Below are positions 52,838-61,930 of a DNA stretch of 64,000 nucleotides, in pieces. The stretch lies in assembly GCF_000426345.1 (NCBI RefSeq), contig NZ_AUFE01000031.1, positions 1 to 64,000 on the forward strand, given 5' to 3'. Position 1 is the first letter of the stretch, and every line of letters begins with the position of its first letter. Both the position numbers and the translations under genes were made by a program. This DNA is from Cupriavidus phytohabitans (lineage in GTDB: Bacteria; Pseudomonadota; Gammaproteobacteria; Burkholderiales; Burkholderiaceae). The notes under the pieces are model-generated. The model was not told the DNA's origin and did no database searches. It worked only from the letters and a program-made list of their open reading frames with translations.

Positions 52838-53995
52838 ATGATCCGCGACAGCGACACCCTGGAAGCCCTGCTCGACAGCGTGCGGCGCTTCGTGCGCGAG
52901 CGCCTGGTGCCCGCCGAGGCACTGGTTGCCGAAACCGATGAGATCCCGCAGGACATCGTGCAGGACATGCGCGAGATGGGCCTGTTCGGCATGACCATCC
53001 CCGAGCGCTTCGGCGGCCTGGAACTGACCATGGAGGAAGAAGCCCGCGTGGTCATGGAGCTGTGCCAGACCTCGCCGGCGTTCCGCTCGCTGCTGGGCAC
53101 CACCGTCGGCATCGGCTCACAGGGCATCCTGATGGACGGCACGCCCGAGCAGCAGCAGGCGTGGCTGCCGCGCCTTGCCACCGGCGAGATCCTGGCCTCG
53201 TTCGCGCTGACCGAGCCGGATGCCGGCTCGGATGCGGGCTCGCTGCGCACCACCGCCATCAGGGACGGCGACCACTACGTGGTCAACGGCACCAAGCGCT
53301 TTATCACCAACGCGCCGCAGGCCGGAATGTTTACGTTGATGGCCCGGACCAATCCGGACATCAAGGGATCGGCCGGGGTCTCGGCCTTCATCGTCGACGC
53401 AAAGACGCCGGGCATCAGCTTCGGCAAGCGCGACCTCAAGATGGGCCAGAAAGGCGCGCATACCTGCGACGTGATCTTCGAGAACGTGCGCGTGCCGGCG
53501 GCCAACCTGATCGGCCTGAAGGAAGGCCAGGGCTTCAAGACCGCGATGAAGGTGCTGGACAAGGGCCGGCTCCACATCTCGGCGGTCAGCGTTGGCGTGG
53601 CCAAACGCGTGCTGCGCGACGCGCTCAACTACGCGCTGGAGCGCCAGCAGTTCGGCCAGCCGATCTGCGAGTTCCAGCTGATCCAGGCCATGCTGGCCGA
53701 CAGCCAGGCCGAACTCTACGCCGCCGAATGCATGGTGATCGACGCCGCGCGCCGCCGCGACGAGGGCAGGAACGTTTCCACCGAAGCCTCTTGCTGCAAG
53801 ATGTTCGCCACCGAGATGGTGGGCCGCGTGGCCGACCGCGCGGTTCAGATTCTCGGCGGTTCCGGCTATATTTCCGAGTTCGGCATCGAACGCTTCTATC
53901 GCGACGTGCGCCTGTTCCGCCTGTATGAAGGCACCACGCAGATCCAGCAGGTCATCATCGCCCGCAACATGATCCGCGAGGCGCGCGGCGCCTGA
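52838..53995 (+). CDS. acyl-CoA dehydrogenase (short/medium-chain type)
   Basis: 385 residues. ASFALTEPDAGSDAGSLRTT and NGTKRFITNAPQAGMFTLMA in the middle domain, LERQQFGQPICEFQLIQAML and ILGGSGYISEFGIERFYRDV in the C-terminal domain. The classical catalytic Glu364 lies in LYEGTTQIQQVI, so unlike the other intact dehydrogenases of this window it belongs to the SCAD/MCAD catalytic type. Fourth gene of the cluster starting at 49222. Confidence 0.95.
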   Translation: MIRDSDTLEALLDSVRRFVRERLVPAEALVAETDEIPQDIVQDMREMGLFGMTIPERFGGLELTMEEEARVVMELCQTSPAFRSLLGTTVGIGSQGILMDGTPEQQQAWLPRLATGEILASFALTEPDAGSDAGSLRTTAIRDGDHYVVNGTKRFITNAPQAGMFTLMARTNPDIKGSAGVSAFIVDAKTPGISFGKRDLKMGQKGAHTCDVIFENVRVPAANLIGLKEGQGFKTAMKVLDKGRLHISAVSVGVAKRVLRDALNYALERQQFGQPICEFQLIQAMLADSQAELYAAECMVIDAARRRDEGRNVSTEASCCKMFATEMVGRVADRAVQILGGSGYISEFGIERFYRDVRLFRLYEGTTQIQQVIIARNMIREARGA

Positions 53996-54071
53996 GGGCC
54001 GAGCCGCCGAGATGCCCCCATGCTGCCTGTCCCGCGGGACGGGCAGCCAAGAAGCAACCGCCACGAAATCC

Positions 54072-55370
54072 ATGACCGATTCCGCCGCCAATTCCCTTCC
54101 CGACCTGCCGCCCCCTTCGCCGCGCACGGGCGCGCTGAGCCACCTGCGCGTGCTCGACCTGTCGCGCGTGCTGGCCGGGCCGTGGTCCACCCAGAACCTG
54201 GCGGACATGGGCGCCGACGTCATCAAGATCGAAAAGCCCGGCGAAGGCGACGATACCCGCCACTGGGGCCCTCCGTTCCTGTCAGGCGAGGATGGCGTGC
54301 CCACGCGGCAGGCCAGCTATTTCACCGCGGCCAACCGCAACAAGCGCTCCGTTACCGTGGACATGTCGAAGCCCGAAGGCCAGGCGCTGATCCGCGAACT
54401 GGCCCGCCACAGCGATGTCGTGGTGGAGAACTTCAAGACCGGCGGCCTCAAGCGCTATGGGCTGGACTACGCGAGCCTGAGCGCGATCAATCCGCGCCTG
54501 GTCTATTGCTCGGTGACGGGCTTCGGCCATACCGGCCCGTATGCCGCCCGCCCCGGCTATGACCTGCTGATCCAGGCCATGAGCGGCCTGATGAGCATCA
54601 CCGGCCATGCCGACAGCGAACCCGGCGGCGGCCCGATGAAGGTGGGCGTCGCGGTGATCGATCTGTTTACCGGCATGTACGCGACCACCGCGATCCTGAG
54701 CGCGCTGGAAGCACGCCACTATACCGGCCGCGGCCAGCATATCGACATCGCGCTGCTGGACGTGGCGATGGCGGTGCTGGCCAACCAGGGCGCGGGCTTC
54801 CTCAATGCCGAGGACGTGCCCCGCCGCCAGGGCAATATCCACCCTAGCGTGGTGCCCTACCAGGACTTCCCCACCGCCGACGGCAACATGCTGCTGGCAA
54901 TCGGCAACGATGGCCAGTTCGCGCGCTTCTGCGAGGCCGCGGGCGTGGACTGGGCACGCGACGAGCGCTATGCCACCAACACCGGCCGTGTCAACAATCG
55001 CAAGGTGCTGATCGCGATGATGATGGAACTGACGCGCACGCGCACCACCGCCGAATGGGTCGCGCTGCTCGAAGCCAATTCGGTGCCGTGCGGCCCGATC
55101 AACAATATCGCCCAGGCGTATGGCGATCCGCATGTGCAGTCACGCGGCCTGCGCATCGAACAGTCGCGCTATCCGGGCGCGCAGCCGCCCGCCGGCCAGA
55201 GCGTCAACCGGGTAGTGACCGCCGCCAGCCCGCTGCGCCTGTCGGAGACCCCGCCCACGCTGCGCTATGCCCCGCCGGCGCTGGGCCAGCACACCGAGGA
55301 AGTGCTGCGCGACTACCTGAAGCTCGACGCGGAGCAGGTGGACGCGCTGCGCTCCAAAGGCGTGGTGTAA
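54072..55370 (+). CDS. CaiB/BaiF-family (class III) CoA transferase
   Basis: 432 residues. VLDLSRVLAGPWSTQNLADM, GADVIKIEKPGEGDDTRHWG and ANRNKRSVTVDMSKPEG form the N-terminal CoA-binding half; the catalytic Asp164 is in RPGYDLLIQAMSGLMSITGH. HIDIALLDVAMAVLANQG and GPINNIAQAYGDPHVQSRGL are further family segments. It transfers CoA between organic acids, giving a second way of activation in the cluster besides the ligase at 56161. The ATG at 54072 is the first one in line with family starts. Confidence 0.94.
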   Translation: MTDSAANSLPDLPPPSPRTGALSHLRVLDLSRVLAGPWSTQNLADMGADVIKIEKPGEGDDTRHWGPPFLSGEDGVPTRQASYFTAANRNKRSVTVDMSKPEGQALIRELARHSDVVVENFKTGGLKRYGLDYASLSAINPRLVYCSVTGFGHTGPYAARPGYDLLIQAMSGLMSITGHADSEPGGGPMKVGVAVIDLFTGMYATTAILSALEARHYTGRGQHIDIALLDVAMAVLANQGAGFLNAEDVPRRQGNIHPSVVPYQDFPTADGNMLLAIGNDGQFARFCEAAGVDWARDERYATNTGRVNNRKVLIAMMMELTRTRTTAEWVALLEANSVPCGPINNIAQAYGDPHVQSRGLRIEQSRYPGAQPPAGQSVNRVVTAASPLRLSETPPTLRYAPPALGQHTEEVLRDYLKLDAEQVDALRSKGVV

Positions 55371-55399
55371 GTCGATACCGCGGAGCCTGCCGGAAGACC

Positions 55400-56029
55400 A
55401 TGCGCATCGAACTCCAGCCTTTCTCGCATACGCATGTGTCGCGGCTGCTGCCGGCGTTCCCGCTGGTGATCGCCGCGACGCAAGGCAAGACCCTGGTGCG
55501 GCGCCGCGGCTTCGAGCGCGTGGTCGTACCCGGCCAGCCCCTGGTGGTGGCGCCGTTCGAAACGGTCGACCTGTACCTCGACGGCGGCGCGATGCAGCCG
55601 GCCTGCTGCAGCCTCGAAATGCGGCTGCGGCCGGGCGGCGCGCCCGGTGCGTCGCTGCACCACCGCCTGTCGCAGCGCGTGTTCATGCAGCCGCAGCACA
55701 CATGGAGCGCGGCCTTTATCGCCGACCTGCTGCGCGCCTCGCCCACGCAGGTCCGGCGCACGCTGTTCTCGGAAGGCGCAGCGCTGACCGAGCTGTGCCG
55801 CACGCAGCGGCTGATGCGGGCCTTGTTCGAGGTGTTGCATGACAACCCCGGCACCGAGACACTGAAGCGCCGCATCGGCTGGTCGCCGGGGAGCGACCTC
55901 GAAGCCGCGTTCTACGACTGGTTCGGCCTGTCGCTGCATGCGCTGGCGCGGTCCGGTGCCCGGCGGCCGCCAGCTGCCATGCGCGCCGCGGCGTTCGTGC
56001 CGCAGTGGCTGGAACAGCAGCTGGCCTGA
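55400..56029 (+). CDS. short AraC-like regulator, paralogue 1
   Basis: 209 residues. The N-terminal half (LLPAFPLVIAATQGKTLVRR ... PGQPLVVAPFETVDLYLDGG) resembles a small cupin-like sensor region. The C-terminal half (WSAAFIADLLRASPTQVRRT, LFSEGAALTELCRTQRLMRA) carries an AraC-type helix-turn-helix, and YDWFGLSLHALAR matches the end of the second HTH. A clearly related protein is encoded at 58971. The gene lies between the CoA transferase and the ligase, 29 bases after the former, so it probably regulates this cluster. The family name is based on HTH pattern only. Confidence 0.7.
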   Translation: MRIELQPFSHTHVSRLLPAFPLVIAATQGKTLVRRRGFERVVVPGQPLVVAPFETVDLYLDGGAMQPACCSLEMRLRPGGAPGASLHHRLSQRVFMQPQHTWSAAFIADLLRASPTQVRRTLFSEGAALTELCRTQRLMRALFEVLHDNPGTETLKRRIGWSPGSDLEAAFYDWFGLSLHALARSGARRPPAAMRAAAFVPQWLEQQLA

Positions 56030-56160
56030 TACGCGCGCTTTCGGCAAGCTCGAAAGCGGCCTTTGCCGATCCGCGATTGCAGCGCACCAGCCGCGCACAT
56101 ACACTGGCGTCGTCCGGCCTGCCGGACGGCTTTCTACCCCGCACAAGGACTTTCCGCGCG

Positions 56161-57693
56161 ATGCCCCCGGACCGAGCTACTTTCCAACGGATCAGCGACA
56201 TCCCCCGCCACTGGGCCACCGAGGCCCCTGACCGCGCAGCCGTCTTCGAAGATGGCCGCATCGTGAACTTCGGGCAGCTGTGGCAGGGCATCGGGGACGC
56301 CCAGACCTGGCTGCAGGCGCAGGGGGTCGGCACCGGCGACCGGGTGCTGGTCGTGGCCGAGAACTGCCTCGCCGTGATCACGCTGGTGTTCGCCTTGTCT
56401 GAACTGGGCGCATGGCCGGTGGTGGTCAACGCGCGCCTGTCGGAGCGCGAGCTCGAGGTGATCCGCTCGCACTGCCAGCCGCGCCTGATGCTGTTTACCC
56501 ACGCCGCATCGCCCGACGCGCTGCGGCACGGCGTGCGCTACCGTGCCCGTGAAATCGCGCCGGCCGGCCTCGGCCCGCTGATGGCCAGCGCCGCCGACAG
56601 TGCCAGCGAACGCGAGCCGGAAGCCCTGGCACGCGAGGTCGCTGCACTGATCTATACCTCCGGCACCACCGGGCAGCCCAAGGGCGTGATGGTGACGCAC
56701 CGCGGCCTGCTGCACTTTGCCCGCGTCACGGTGGCATCGCGCCGCATGCAGCCGGATGACTGCGCCTACGCTGTCATGCCGATGTCGCATGTCTTCGGGC
56801 TGGGCACGCTGCTGGTTTCGACCTTCCAGGCCGGCGCCAGCCTTTACCTGAGCGCGCGCTTCAACGCGGCGGACGTCACCGCGGCGATCCGGCAAGGGGC
56901 AATCACGCTGCTGCAGGGCGTGCCGACCATGTTCAGCCGCATCCTCGCGCATGTGCGCGCCAGCGGCGTGCCGCTGGCGCCGTCACCCAGGCTGCGCTAC
57001 CTGTACACCGGCGGCGGGCCGCTCGACCCGACGCTCAAGCAGGAAGTCGAGGCGATGTTCGGCCAGCCGCTGCACCATGGCTATGGCATGACCGAGTACG
57101 CGGGCTCGCTGTTCGTCACGCGCATGGACCGGCCGCGCGGCGATTGCTCGGCGGGCGAGATCGTCGAAGGCGCCGAACTGCAGGTGGTCGGGGCCGACAG
57201 CCAGCCGGTGCCGGCCGGCGAGCCCGGCGAGCTGTGGGTCAGGGGCCCCGGAGTCATGCGCGGCTATTACCGCGCACCGGGACTGACCGCCGAGGCGCTG
57301 CGTCCCGGCGGCTGGCTCAATACCGGCGACCTGGGCCGGCTGGGGCCAGACGGCGCGCTGTTCATCGTGGGCCGCACCAAGGACCTGATCATCCACTCGG
57401 GTTTCAACGTCTATCCGATCGAGGTCGAATCGGTAATCAACACGCATCCGTCGGTGCGCGTGTCGGCCGTGGTAGGCCAGCCGGCCGCGGATGGCAACGA
57501 GCAAGTGATTGCCTTTGTCGAGATCAAGGACGGCGAGAAGTTCGATGCGCAGGCGCTGCACGAATACCTGGTCGACCGCCTGTCGCCGTACAAGCGCCCG
57601 GAGAAGATCCTGCGCGTCGCCAGCATCCCGACCACGGCCAGCGGCAAGCTGCTCAAGCACCAGCTCAAGCAGATGGTGTCGCAGCAGAAGTAG
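56161..57693 (+). CDS. acyl-CoA ligase (AMP-forming)
   Basis: 510 residues, ANL superfamily. ATP loop YTSGTTGQPKG (165-175), GYGMTEYAGSLFV (adenylate-binding), LNTGDLGRLGPDGALFIVGR with hinge RTKDLIIHSGFNVYPIEVES, and the C-terminal Lys in TTASGKLLKHQL. It adenylates an organic acid and transfers it to CoA, supplying substrate for the linked dehydrogenases and thiolase. The substrate is not readable; the length and lid fit medium/long-chain or aryl/alkyl acids. The ATG at 56161 is used; the frame upstream overlaps non-coding-like sequence. Confidence 0.94.
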   Translation: MPPDRATFQRISDIPRHWATEAPDRAAVFEDGRIVNFGQLWQGIGDAQTWLQAQGVGTGDRVLVVAENCLAVITLVFALSELGAWPVVVNARLSERELEVIRSHCQPRLMLFTHAASPDALRHGVRYRAREIAPAGLGPLMASAADSASEREPEALAREVAALIYTSGTTGQPKGVMVTHRGLLHFARVTVASRRMQPDDCAYAVMPMSHVFGLGTLLVSTFQAGASLYLSARFNAADVTAAIRQGAITLLQGVPTMFSRILAHVRASGVPLAPSPRLRYLYTGGGPLDPTLKQEVEAMFGQPLHHGYGMTEYAGSLFVTRMDRPRGDCSAGEIVEGAELQVVGADSQPVPAGEPGELWVRGPGVMRGYYRAPGLTAEALRPGGWLNTGDLGRLGPDGALFIVGRTKDLIIHSGFNVYPIEVESVINTHPSVRVSAVVGQPAADGNEQVIAFVEIKDGEKFDAQALHEYLVDRLSPYKRPEKILRVASIPTTASGKLLKHQLKQMVSQQK

Positions 57694-57716
57694 CGGTAGC
57701 GGCGGCGCGGGAGCGA

Positions 57717-58619
57717 TCAGTCCTGCCGCCCGAGGCCGTCCTCGACCAGAAGGTCGACCAGCTTGCGTGCGAACAGCGGCAACGCGCCGACATCCGCCAC
57801 GCACACCTGCAGCTTGCGCTCGGCCCATTCGTCGTTGAGCTGGACGATGCGCAGCGCCATCGTGCCGGCGTGCCGCGCGGCCGTGCTTTCGGGCAGCACG
57901 CCGAGACCGACATTGGCCTCGATCATGCGGCAGGCAGTCTCGAAATTGCTGACCTGGACCCGCCAGCGCAGCTCGCGCTGCAGGTCTGCCGCGGCACGCT
58001 TGAGGAAGTTGTGGATGGCGCTGGCTTCCGGCAGGCCGATAAAGTCGTAGTCGAGCGTATCGATGAAATCCACGGTGTCGCGCTCGGCCAGCGGATGGCT
58101 GAGTGCCGTGGCAAGCACCAGCCGGTCGCGCCGGTAGGGCATGACCTCGAGTCCTTCGGTGCGCACATTGCCGGCGATGATGCCGATATCGACCATCCCC
58201 TCCTGCACCGCACGCACGATGTCCGGGCTGAGCCGCTCCTGCATGTCGATGGTCACGTCGGGATTGTTGACCAGGTAGGTGCGCAGCACCGCGGGCAGGA
58301 ACTCGCTCATCGCCGTGGTGTTGGCAAAGACGCGCACATGGCCCTTCACGCCGGCCACGTACTCCTGCAAATCGCCGCTGAGCTGCTCCAGCTGGCGGAT
58401 CACGCGGCGCGCGTGGGCCAGCAAGGTTTCGCCGGCCCCGGTGACCTTCACGCCCTGGCTGCTGCGGCTCAGCAGCTTGACCCCGACGTACTCCTCCAGG
58501 TTCTTGATGCGGGTACTGGCCGCGGCCAGCGACAGGTGGGAACGCTGCGCGCCGCCGGTCAGGCTCTGGGCCTCGGCAATATGCGTAAACAGTTTCAGAT
58601 CGACCAGATCAAAGCGCAT
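57717..58619 (-). CDS. LysR-family transcriptional regulator
   Basis: 300 residues. HTH at 1-60 (DLVDLKLFTHIAEAQSLTGG ... LSLAAASTRIKNLEEYVGVK), followed by a periplasmic-binding-like effector domain (GHVRVFANTTAMSEFLPAVL ... GMVDIGIIAGNVRTEGLEVM). An in-frame GTG precedes the ATG by one codon. It converges with the acyl-CoA ligase gene with only 23 bases between stops. Its own target is not obvious because nothing is encoded divergently for 350 bases upstream. Confidence 0.93.
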   Translation of the reverse strand: MRFDLVDLKLFTHIAEAQSLTGGAQRSHLSLAAASTRIKNLEEYVGVKLLSRSSQGVKVTGAGETLLAHARRVIRQLEQLSGDLQEYVAGVKGHVRVFANTTAMSEFLPAVLRTYLVNNPDVTIDMQERLSPDIVRAVQEGMVDIGIIAGNVRTEGLEVMPYRRDRLVLATALSHPLAERDTVDFIDTLDYDFIGLPEASAIHNFLKRAAADLQRELRWRVQVSNFETACRMIEANVGLGVLPESTAARHAGTMALRIVQLNDEWAERKLQVCVADVGALPLFARKLVDLLVEDGLGRQD

Positions 58620-58970
58620 CACATCGTTCCCTAGCGTATTACGGGATTATCGCGCAATGGTGGCGCCCGTACACGATGCCGGTGCGAATGCCGCACCGCC
58701 GGGGCGAATATCGCCCAGCGTCGGTGGCTTGTCCGCAGGGCCGGCAAATATGGCTGGAAATCCCTTGAGGGCGCGGAATCGAGGACGTGGATGCCTTCAT
58801 GCACCTTGGACATCTTGTGCGTTTCCATGTTGACTTCACTGCCATGCTGGAAACGATCGTGGCCGCCGCGCGCCTGCCAGTCAACGCAGGCCCCCGCGGT
58901 GTTCCGTGCTTCGAAAATGCCGGCCCGCCTCGGCGGGGAAATGCGGCGCGGAAAACGCGCGACGCGCGGC
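58620..58970. other. gap without a supported gene
   Basis: About 350 bases between the LysR start and the 3' end of the AraC-like gene. Short open frames exist on both strands but none has recognisable similarity or a good ribosome site. The LysR promoter must lie near 58630-58700. Confidence 0.5.
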
Positions 58971-59567
58971 TCACGCTACCGAACGCTGCCTTTCCGGGGC
59001 GCGGTGCAGCGCGAGACGGCGCGCCGCATCCATGGACAGGCCAAAGCGGTCATAGAAAGCACAGTGAAGGTCGCTATTGGCGGGCCAGCCGGCAAAGCGC
59101 GCCAGGTCGGCCGTCGCCACGTGCCCCGACATGGTTTCGAACAGGACGCGCATCAGCCGCTGCGTCCGGCACAGGTCGGTCAGCGCGGTGCCTTGCGCGA
59201 ACAGCGTGCGGCGCACCTGCGCCGTGGACATGTCGAGCCGTTCGGCGATGAACGCGGCGCTCCAGGCGTATTGCGGTTGCAGGAATACCCGCTTGCAGAT
59301 GCGGTGATGCAGCGCTGCCTGCGCCGCCGCGGGCATCACGCCGTGCAGTTCGAGATGGCATGCGGCGGGCTGCGCGCCGCTGCCGTCGAGGTGCATGTCG
59401 ACGGCTTCGAACGCTGCCACCGCAATCTCCTGGCCGGGCAGCAGCACGCGTTCGTAGCCGCGCCGCCTGACCACCACCCGCCCCTGCGTGGCCGCGACCG
59501 ACAGCGGGAATGCCAGCAGCAGCCGCTGCAGGCTGATATGCATGGGGGATTGCAGATGGACGCGCAT
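58971..59567 (-). CDS. short AraC-like regulator, paralogue 2
   Basis: 198 residues, related along its whole length to the protein at 55400: LLAFPLSVAATQGRVVVRRR, PGQEIAVAAFEAVDMHLDG, FLQPQYAWSAAFIAERLDMS, TALTDLCRTQRLMRVLFET and FYDRFGLSMDA align with the same parts there. The HTH in the C-terminal half is of AraC type. No catabolic gene is beside it, so its target may be the cluster that contains its paralogue. A dyad lies 25 bases upstream of its start. Confidence 0.72.
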   Translation of the reverse strand: MRVHLQSPMHISLQRLLLAFPLSVAATQGRVVVRRRGYERVLLPGQEIAVAAFEAVDMHLDGSGAQPAACHLELHGVMPAAAQAALHHRICKRVFLQPQYAWSAAFIAERLDMSTAQVRRTLFAQGTALTDLCRTQRLMRVLFETMSGHVATADLARFAGWPANSDLHCAFYDRFGLSMDAARRLALHRAPERQRSVA

Positions 59568-59892
59568 GATGGCCCGGAAGGCGGTCTGTGACGATGACTA
59601 TCATCGCCGCCCGCGAGAATTCCTGCCTCTGCAATTTCCGAACGCCCCGTTCGCCGCCATGACATAGCCCGCTCCCAGATGCTGCGGGACTGACTGCGGA
59701 GCCCGGCGACACAAGCCCTCAGGATGAAGGCCGCAGGACCGGTGGCAGTCAACCGGCATGGCCGGCTTGTGCCGTACTTTGAAATGGCGCCAGCGGGATT
59801 TTTCATTGCACGGCACAGTTGCGGTATGCGCTTTGACGCGCCCGCGCGGCATCTCCAGACTCCGCCCACACAAGACCACTACGGAGGAGATG
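59568..59892. promoter_or_regulatory. divergent gap with candidate operator
   Basis: 325 bases without a gene between the AraC-like gene (minus) and the small leader-like frame (plus). CGATGA-CTA-TCATCG at 59592-59606 is a perfect six-base-arm dyad just upstream of the AraC-like start and could be its operator. Nothing else is recognisable. Confidence 0.4.
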
Positions 59893-59997
59893 CATGAAGA
59901 CCCGGATCTACGCAGCAATGCTGTTGTCGGCGGTTCTGGCCCTGGTGTCCCGTACATTGAAACGACGCTTTACAGGAATGCATAGCCACCATGACTG
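59893..59997 (+). pseudogene. 34-residue frame with signal-peptide start, likely gene remnant
   Basis: ATG with an excellent ribosome site (GGAGGAGATGC). The product starts MKTRIYAAMLLSAVLALVS, a convincing export signal, but then turns into RTLKRRFTGMHSHHD and stops seven bases into the next gene. The sudden loss of coding character after residue 19 suggests that the 5' end of an exported-protein gene was joined to foreign sequence. It might still act by translational coupling to the overlapping gene at 59991. Confidence 0.45.
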
Positions 59998-60416
59998 ATG
60001 ATCTTTCTGCCAGCATGAACCCGCAGGCCGCGTTGCAGGACGTAGCGCGCCGCTGGAACGCCGCGGCACAGCAGTGGGATGCCCCTGCGCTGGCGGCGCT
60101 GTACGCCCCCGAAGCGCTGTTCTTCGGCGGCCGCCCCGGCCATGCCGTGGGCCGGGATGAGATCCTGGCGTACTTTGCCTCTTATGCGGAAACGCTGCGC
60201 TCGGCATCGATGGCCCTGTCCGGTCAAAGCGTGGTGGCGCTTGATGCCGCCACACTGCTGGCGCAAGGACATGCCGACCTTCGCTTTGTGCTGGCGGATG
60301 GCCGCGAGACGGCCTCGCAACTGCGCACCACCTGGGTGCTGGTCAGGCGCGCGGGCGTGTGGCAGATCCTTCAGCACCACTTTTCGCCGACGCCGGACGC
60401 GCCGCCGATCGGATAG
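59991..60416 (+). CDS. NTF2-like protein (SgcJ/EcaC, DUF4440 type)
   Basis: 141 residues. MNPQAALQDVARRWNAAAQQ, ALAALYAPEALFFGG, GRDEILAYFASYAETL and TTWVLVRRAGVWQILQHHFS give the cone-shaped NTF2 fold of the SgcJ/EcaC group, many members of which have no known activity. The final WQILQHHFSP is typical. The start overlaps the end of a short frame with a signal peptide, so translation may be coupled. Confidence 0.85.
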   Translation: MTDDLSASMNPQAALQDVARRWNAAAQQWDAPALAALYAPEALFFGGRPGHAVGRDEILAYFASYAETLRSASMALSGQSVVALDAATLLAQGHADLRFVLADGRETASQLRTTWVLVRRAGVWQILQHHFSPTPDAPPIG

Positions 60417-60445
60417 GCGGCGTGCCATACCGCCGGGTTGTGCGG

Positions 60446-60721
60446 TCAGTCGCGATAGGCCCACAGGTCGACCACGCGGCTGCCGTCATCCGCCAGCAGG
60501 CGGAACGCGGCGGGCGCGTATGTCGTCCGCGTCGGCGAGCGCAAGGAAACGGCTGCCGTCGGTGGCGGCATAGTGCCATGCCGCGAGAAGGCGAACGGCG
60601 TGGCCGCGGTCGGGGCATTCGGGAAATTCACGTTCAGCGCCAGGCCCGCCGGCAGCAGTGGGCCGCCGTTTGCCCTGGCACGCAGCGTGTTGACGAGCTT
60701 GATGGTCAGCTGCGCCACCAC
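60446..60721 (-). pseudogene. surE-like phosphatase remnant
   Basis: About 91 codons. VVAQLTIKLVNTLRARANGG and LLPAGLALNVNFPNAP, then FAFSRHGT, correspond to the C-terminal half of SurE-type 5'-nucleotidases, but the N-terminal metal-binding half (LLTNDDG region) is missing upstream, and the terminus (AFRLLADDGSRVVDLWAYRD) does not look like SurE and may derive from another gene through a frameshift. I read it as a truncated, possibly chimeric relic. Confidence 0.6.
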
Positions 60722-60991
60722 GCCCGCCCTTTGGTATCCGGTGATGGACGGACGCTACGTTACCGGTGGCTTGTTACAGTTGCATGAACAACAATGCCGA
60801 TGCCCTGACCAGCCGGCGCTGTATCGATCGATCGAACAATGGCCATCGAACGGCGCTGCGTGATCCGGCAGGCGCGGTGCCTGCGAGGCCACTGAAGGCC
60901 CGGATTCTTCCCATCTTCCCGCGGTCCAACCGGAACAGCGCAACCGCGAGGGCTGCTGCAGTTCGCACGAATTCTCTACAAGGATTTCCAG

Positions 60992-61414
60992 ATGAAGCCG
61001 ACCAAAGCCTGTCCGATTGTTTTGAGACGCACGCAGAACGGTCTCGAGATCCTGTCGTTCGAGCACCCCCTCTCCGGATTCCAGATCGTCAAAGGCACGA
61101 TCGAGCCGGGTGAACCTCCGGCAGATGCCGCCGTGCGCGAGTTGCGCGAGGAGTCCGGCATTTCTGGCGTGGTGACTGCCGACCTGGGGTTGTGGGAATC
61201 CGGTGACGAACAACAGGTATGGTCGCTGCATCTCTGCGAGCCATCGCAGCCGCTGCCGGACACCTGGGAGCATCGCACGGCCGATGATGACGGCCACGTG
61301 TTCAGGTTCTTCTGGCATCCCTTGCGGGAGGCGCCCTCGGATCAGTGGCATTCGTTGTACAAGGACGCGCTGTCCACCATCGGGATGCGGCTGGCACGGA
61401 CAGGAAAGTCCTAG
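60992..61414 (+). CDS. NUDIX hydrolase
   Basis: 140 residues. A complete Nudix box occurs at 35-57: G-TIEPG-E-PPADAAV-REL-REESGI, matching Gx5Ex7REUxEExGU with all metal-binding Glu residues. The rest (IVLRRTQNGLEILSFEHP ... GHVFRFFWHPLRE) is a minimal Nudix fold. It hydrolyses a nucleoside-diphosphate-linked compound; the exact substrate is unknown. Its stop overlaps the end of the convergent lipoprotein gene by four bases. Confidence 0.92.
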   Translation: MKPTKACPIVLRRTQNGLEILSFEHPLSGFQIVKGTIEPGEPPADAAVRELREESGISGVVTADLGLWESGDEQQVWSLHLCEPSQPLPDTWEHRTADDDGHVFRFFWHPLREAPSDQWHSLYKDALSTIGMRLARTGKS

Positions 61415-61848
61415 AACGACATACAGGCGTGGCTGCGCACCCTGAGCACCGCTTCCTGCCGGAAGCGGACCTTGTACTCGCTGGCGATGGCGCGTGCCGC
61501 CGCCTCGCTGCGTTGGTCGGGGGCATGCACCAGGCTGAGCACGCGCGTGGCTTCCCTGACGGCCTTCCCGTCCGCGCCGCGCCATTGGCCGGACGCCGGC
61601 CAGACCGTAAAGCCGTCCGGGAAGCGCGATGCCACGGAGCCTTGCACAAAGGCGTCCCATTCCGCCTCGGACACCGTTCCGCCGGGCTTTTCCATGCCGA
61701 AGTAGATCAGTTCGGCGATTGCGGCTTGTTCTCCGGCCGCGCATGCGGGAGCCGGCGAGGTAGCGCAACCCGACAGCGCGAATGCCAGCGCCAGCGCGAT
61801 GACGATGGCATTCCCGGCACGAGACAAAGGCGAGCAGCGAATCCGCAT
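61411..61848 (-). CDS. DUF3574 lipoprotein
   Basis: 145 residues. The signal peptide ends in a lipobox (ALSGC, Cys27), predicting lipidation and membrane anchoring. The mature part has IAELIYFGMEKPGGTVSEAE, WDAFVQGSVASRFPDGFTVW and ASGQWRGADG, the DUF3574 core. No function is known for this domain. Confidence 0.85.
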   Translation of the reverse strand: MRIRCSPLSRAGNAIVIALALAFALSGCATSPAPACAAGEQAAIAELIYFGMEKPGGTVSEAEWDAFVQGSVASRFPDGFTVWPASGQWRGADGKAVREATRVLSLVHAPDQRSEAAARAIASEYKVRFRQEAVLRVRSHACMSF

Positions 61849-61930
61849 CCGTGCAGATTAGTGCAGCCTCCGGCCCGCGTAAACGGTCAAGGATGCCGCA
61901 GCCGCGAGCTTTCCGGCATCGCCTCGGGCA

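Noticed and set aside
58787-59591. Plus-strand frames across the AraC-like gene
   Set aside because: Antisense shadow; the minus-strand frame shares clear homology with the gene at 55400.
60780-60991. Small plus-strand frame before the NUDIX gene
   Set aside because: No ribosome site or similarity; codon composition unlike neighbouring genes.
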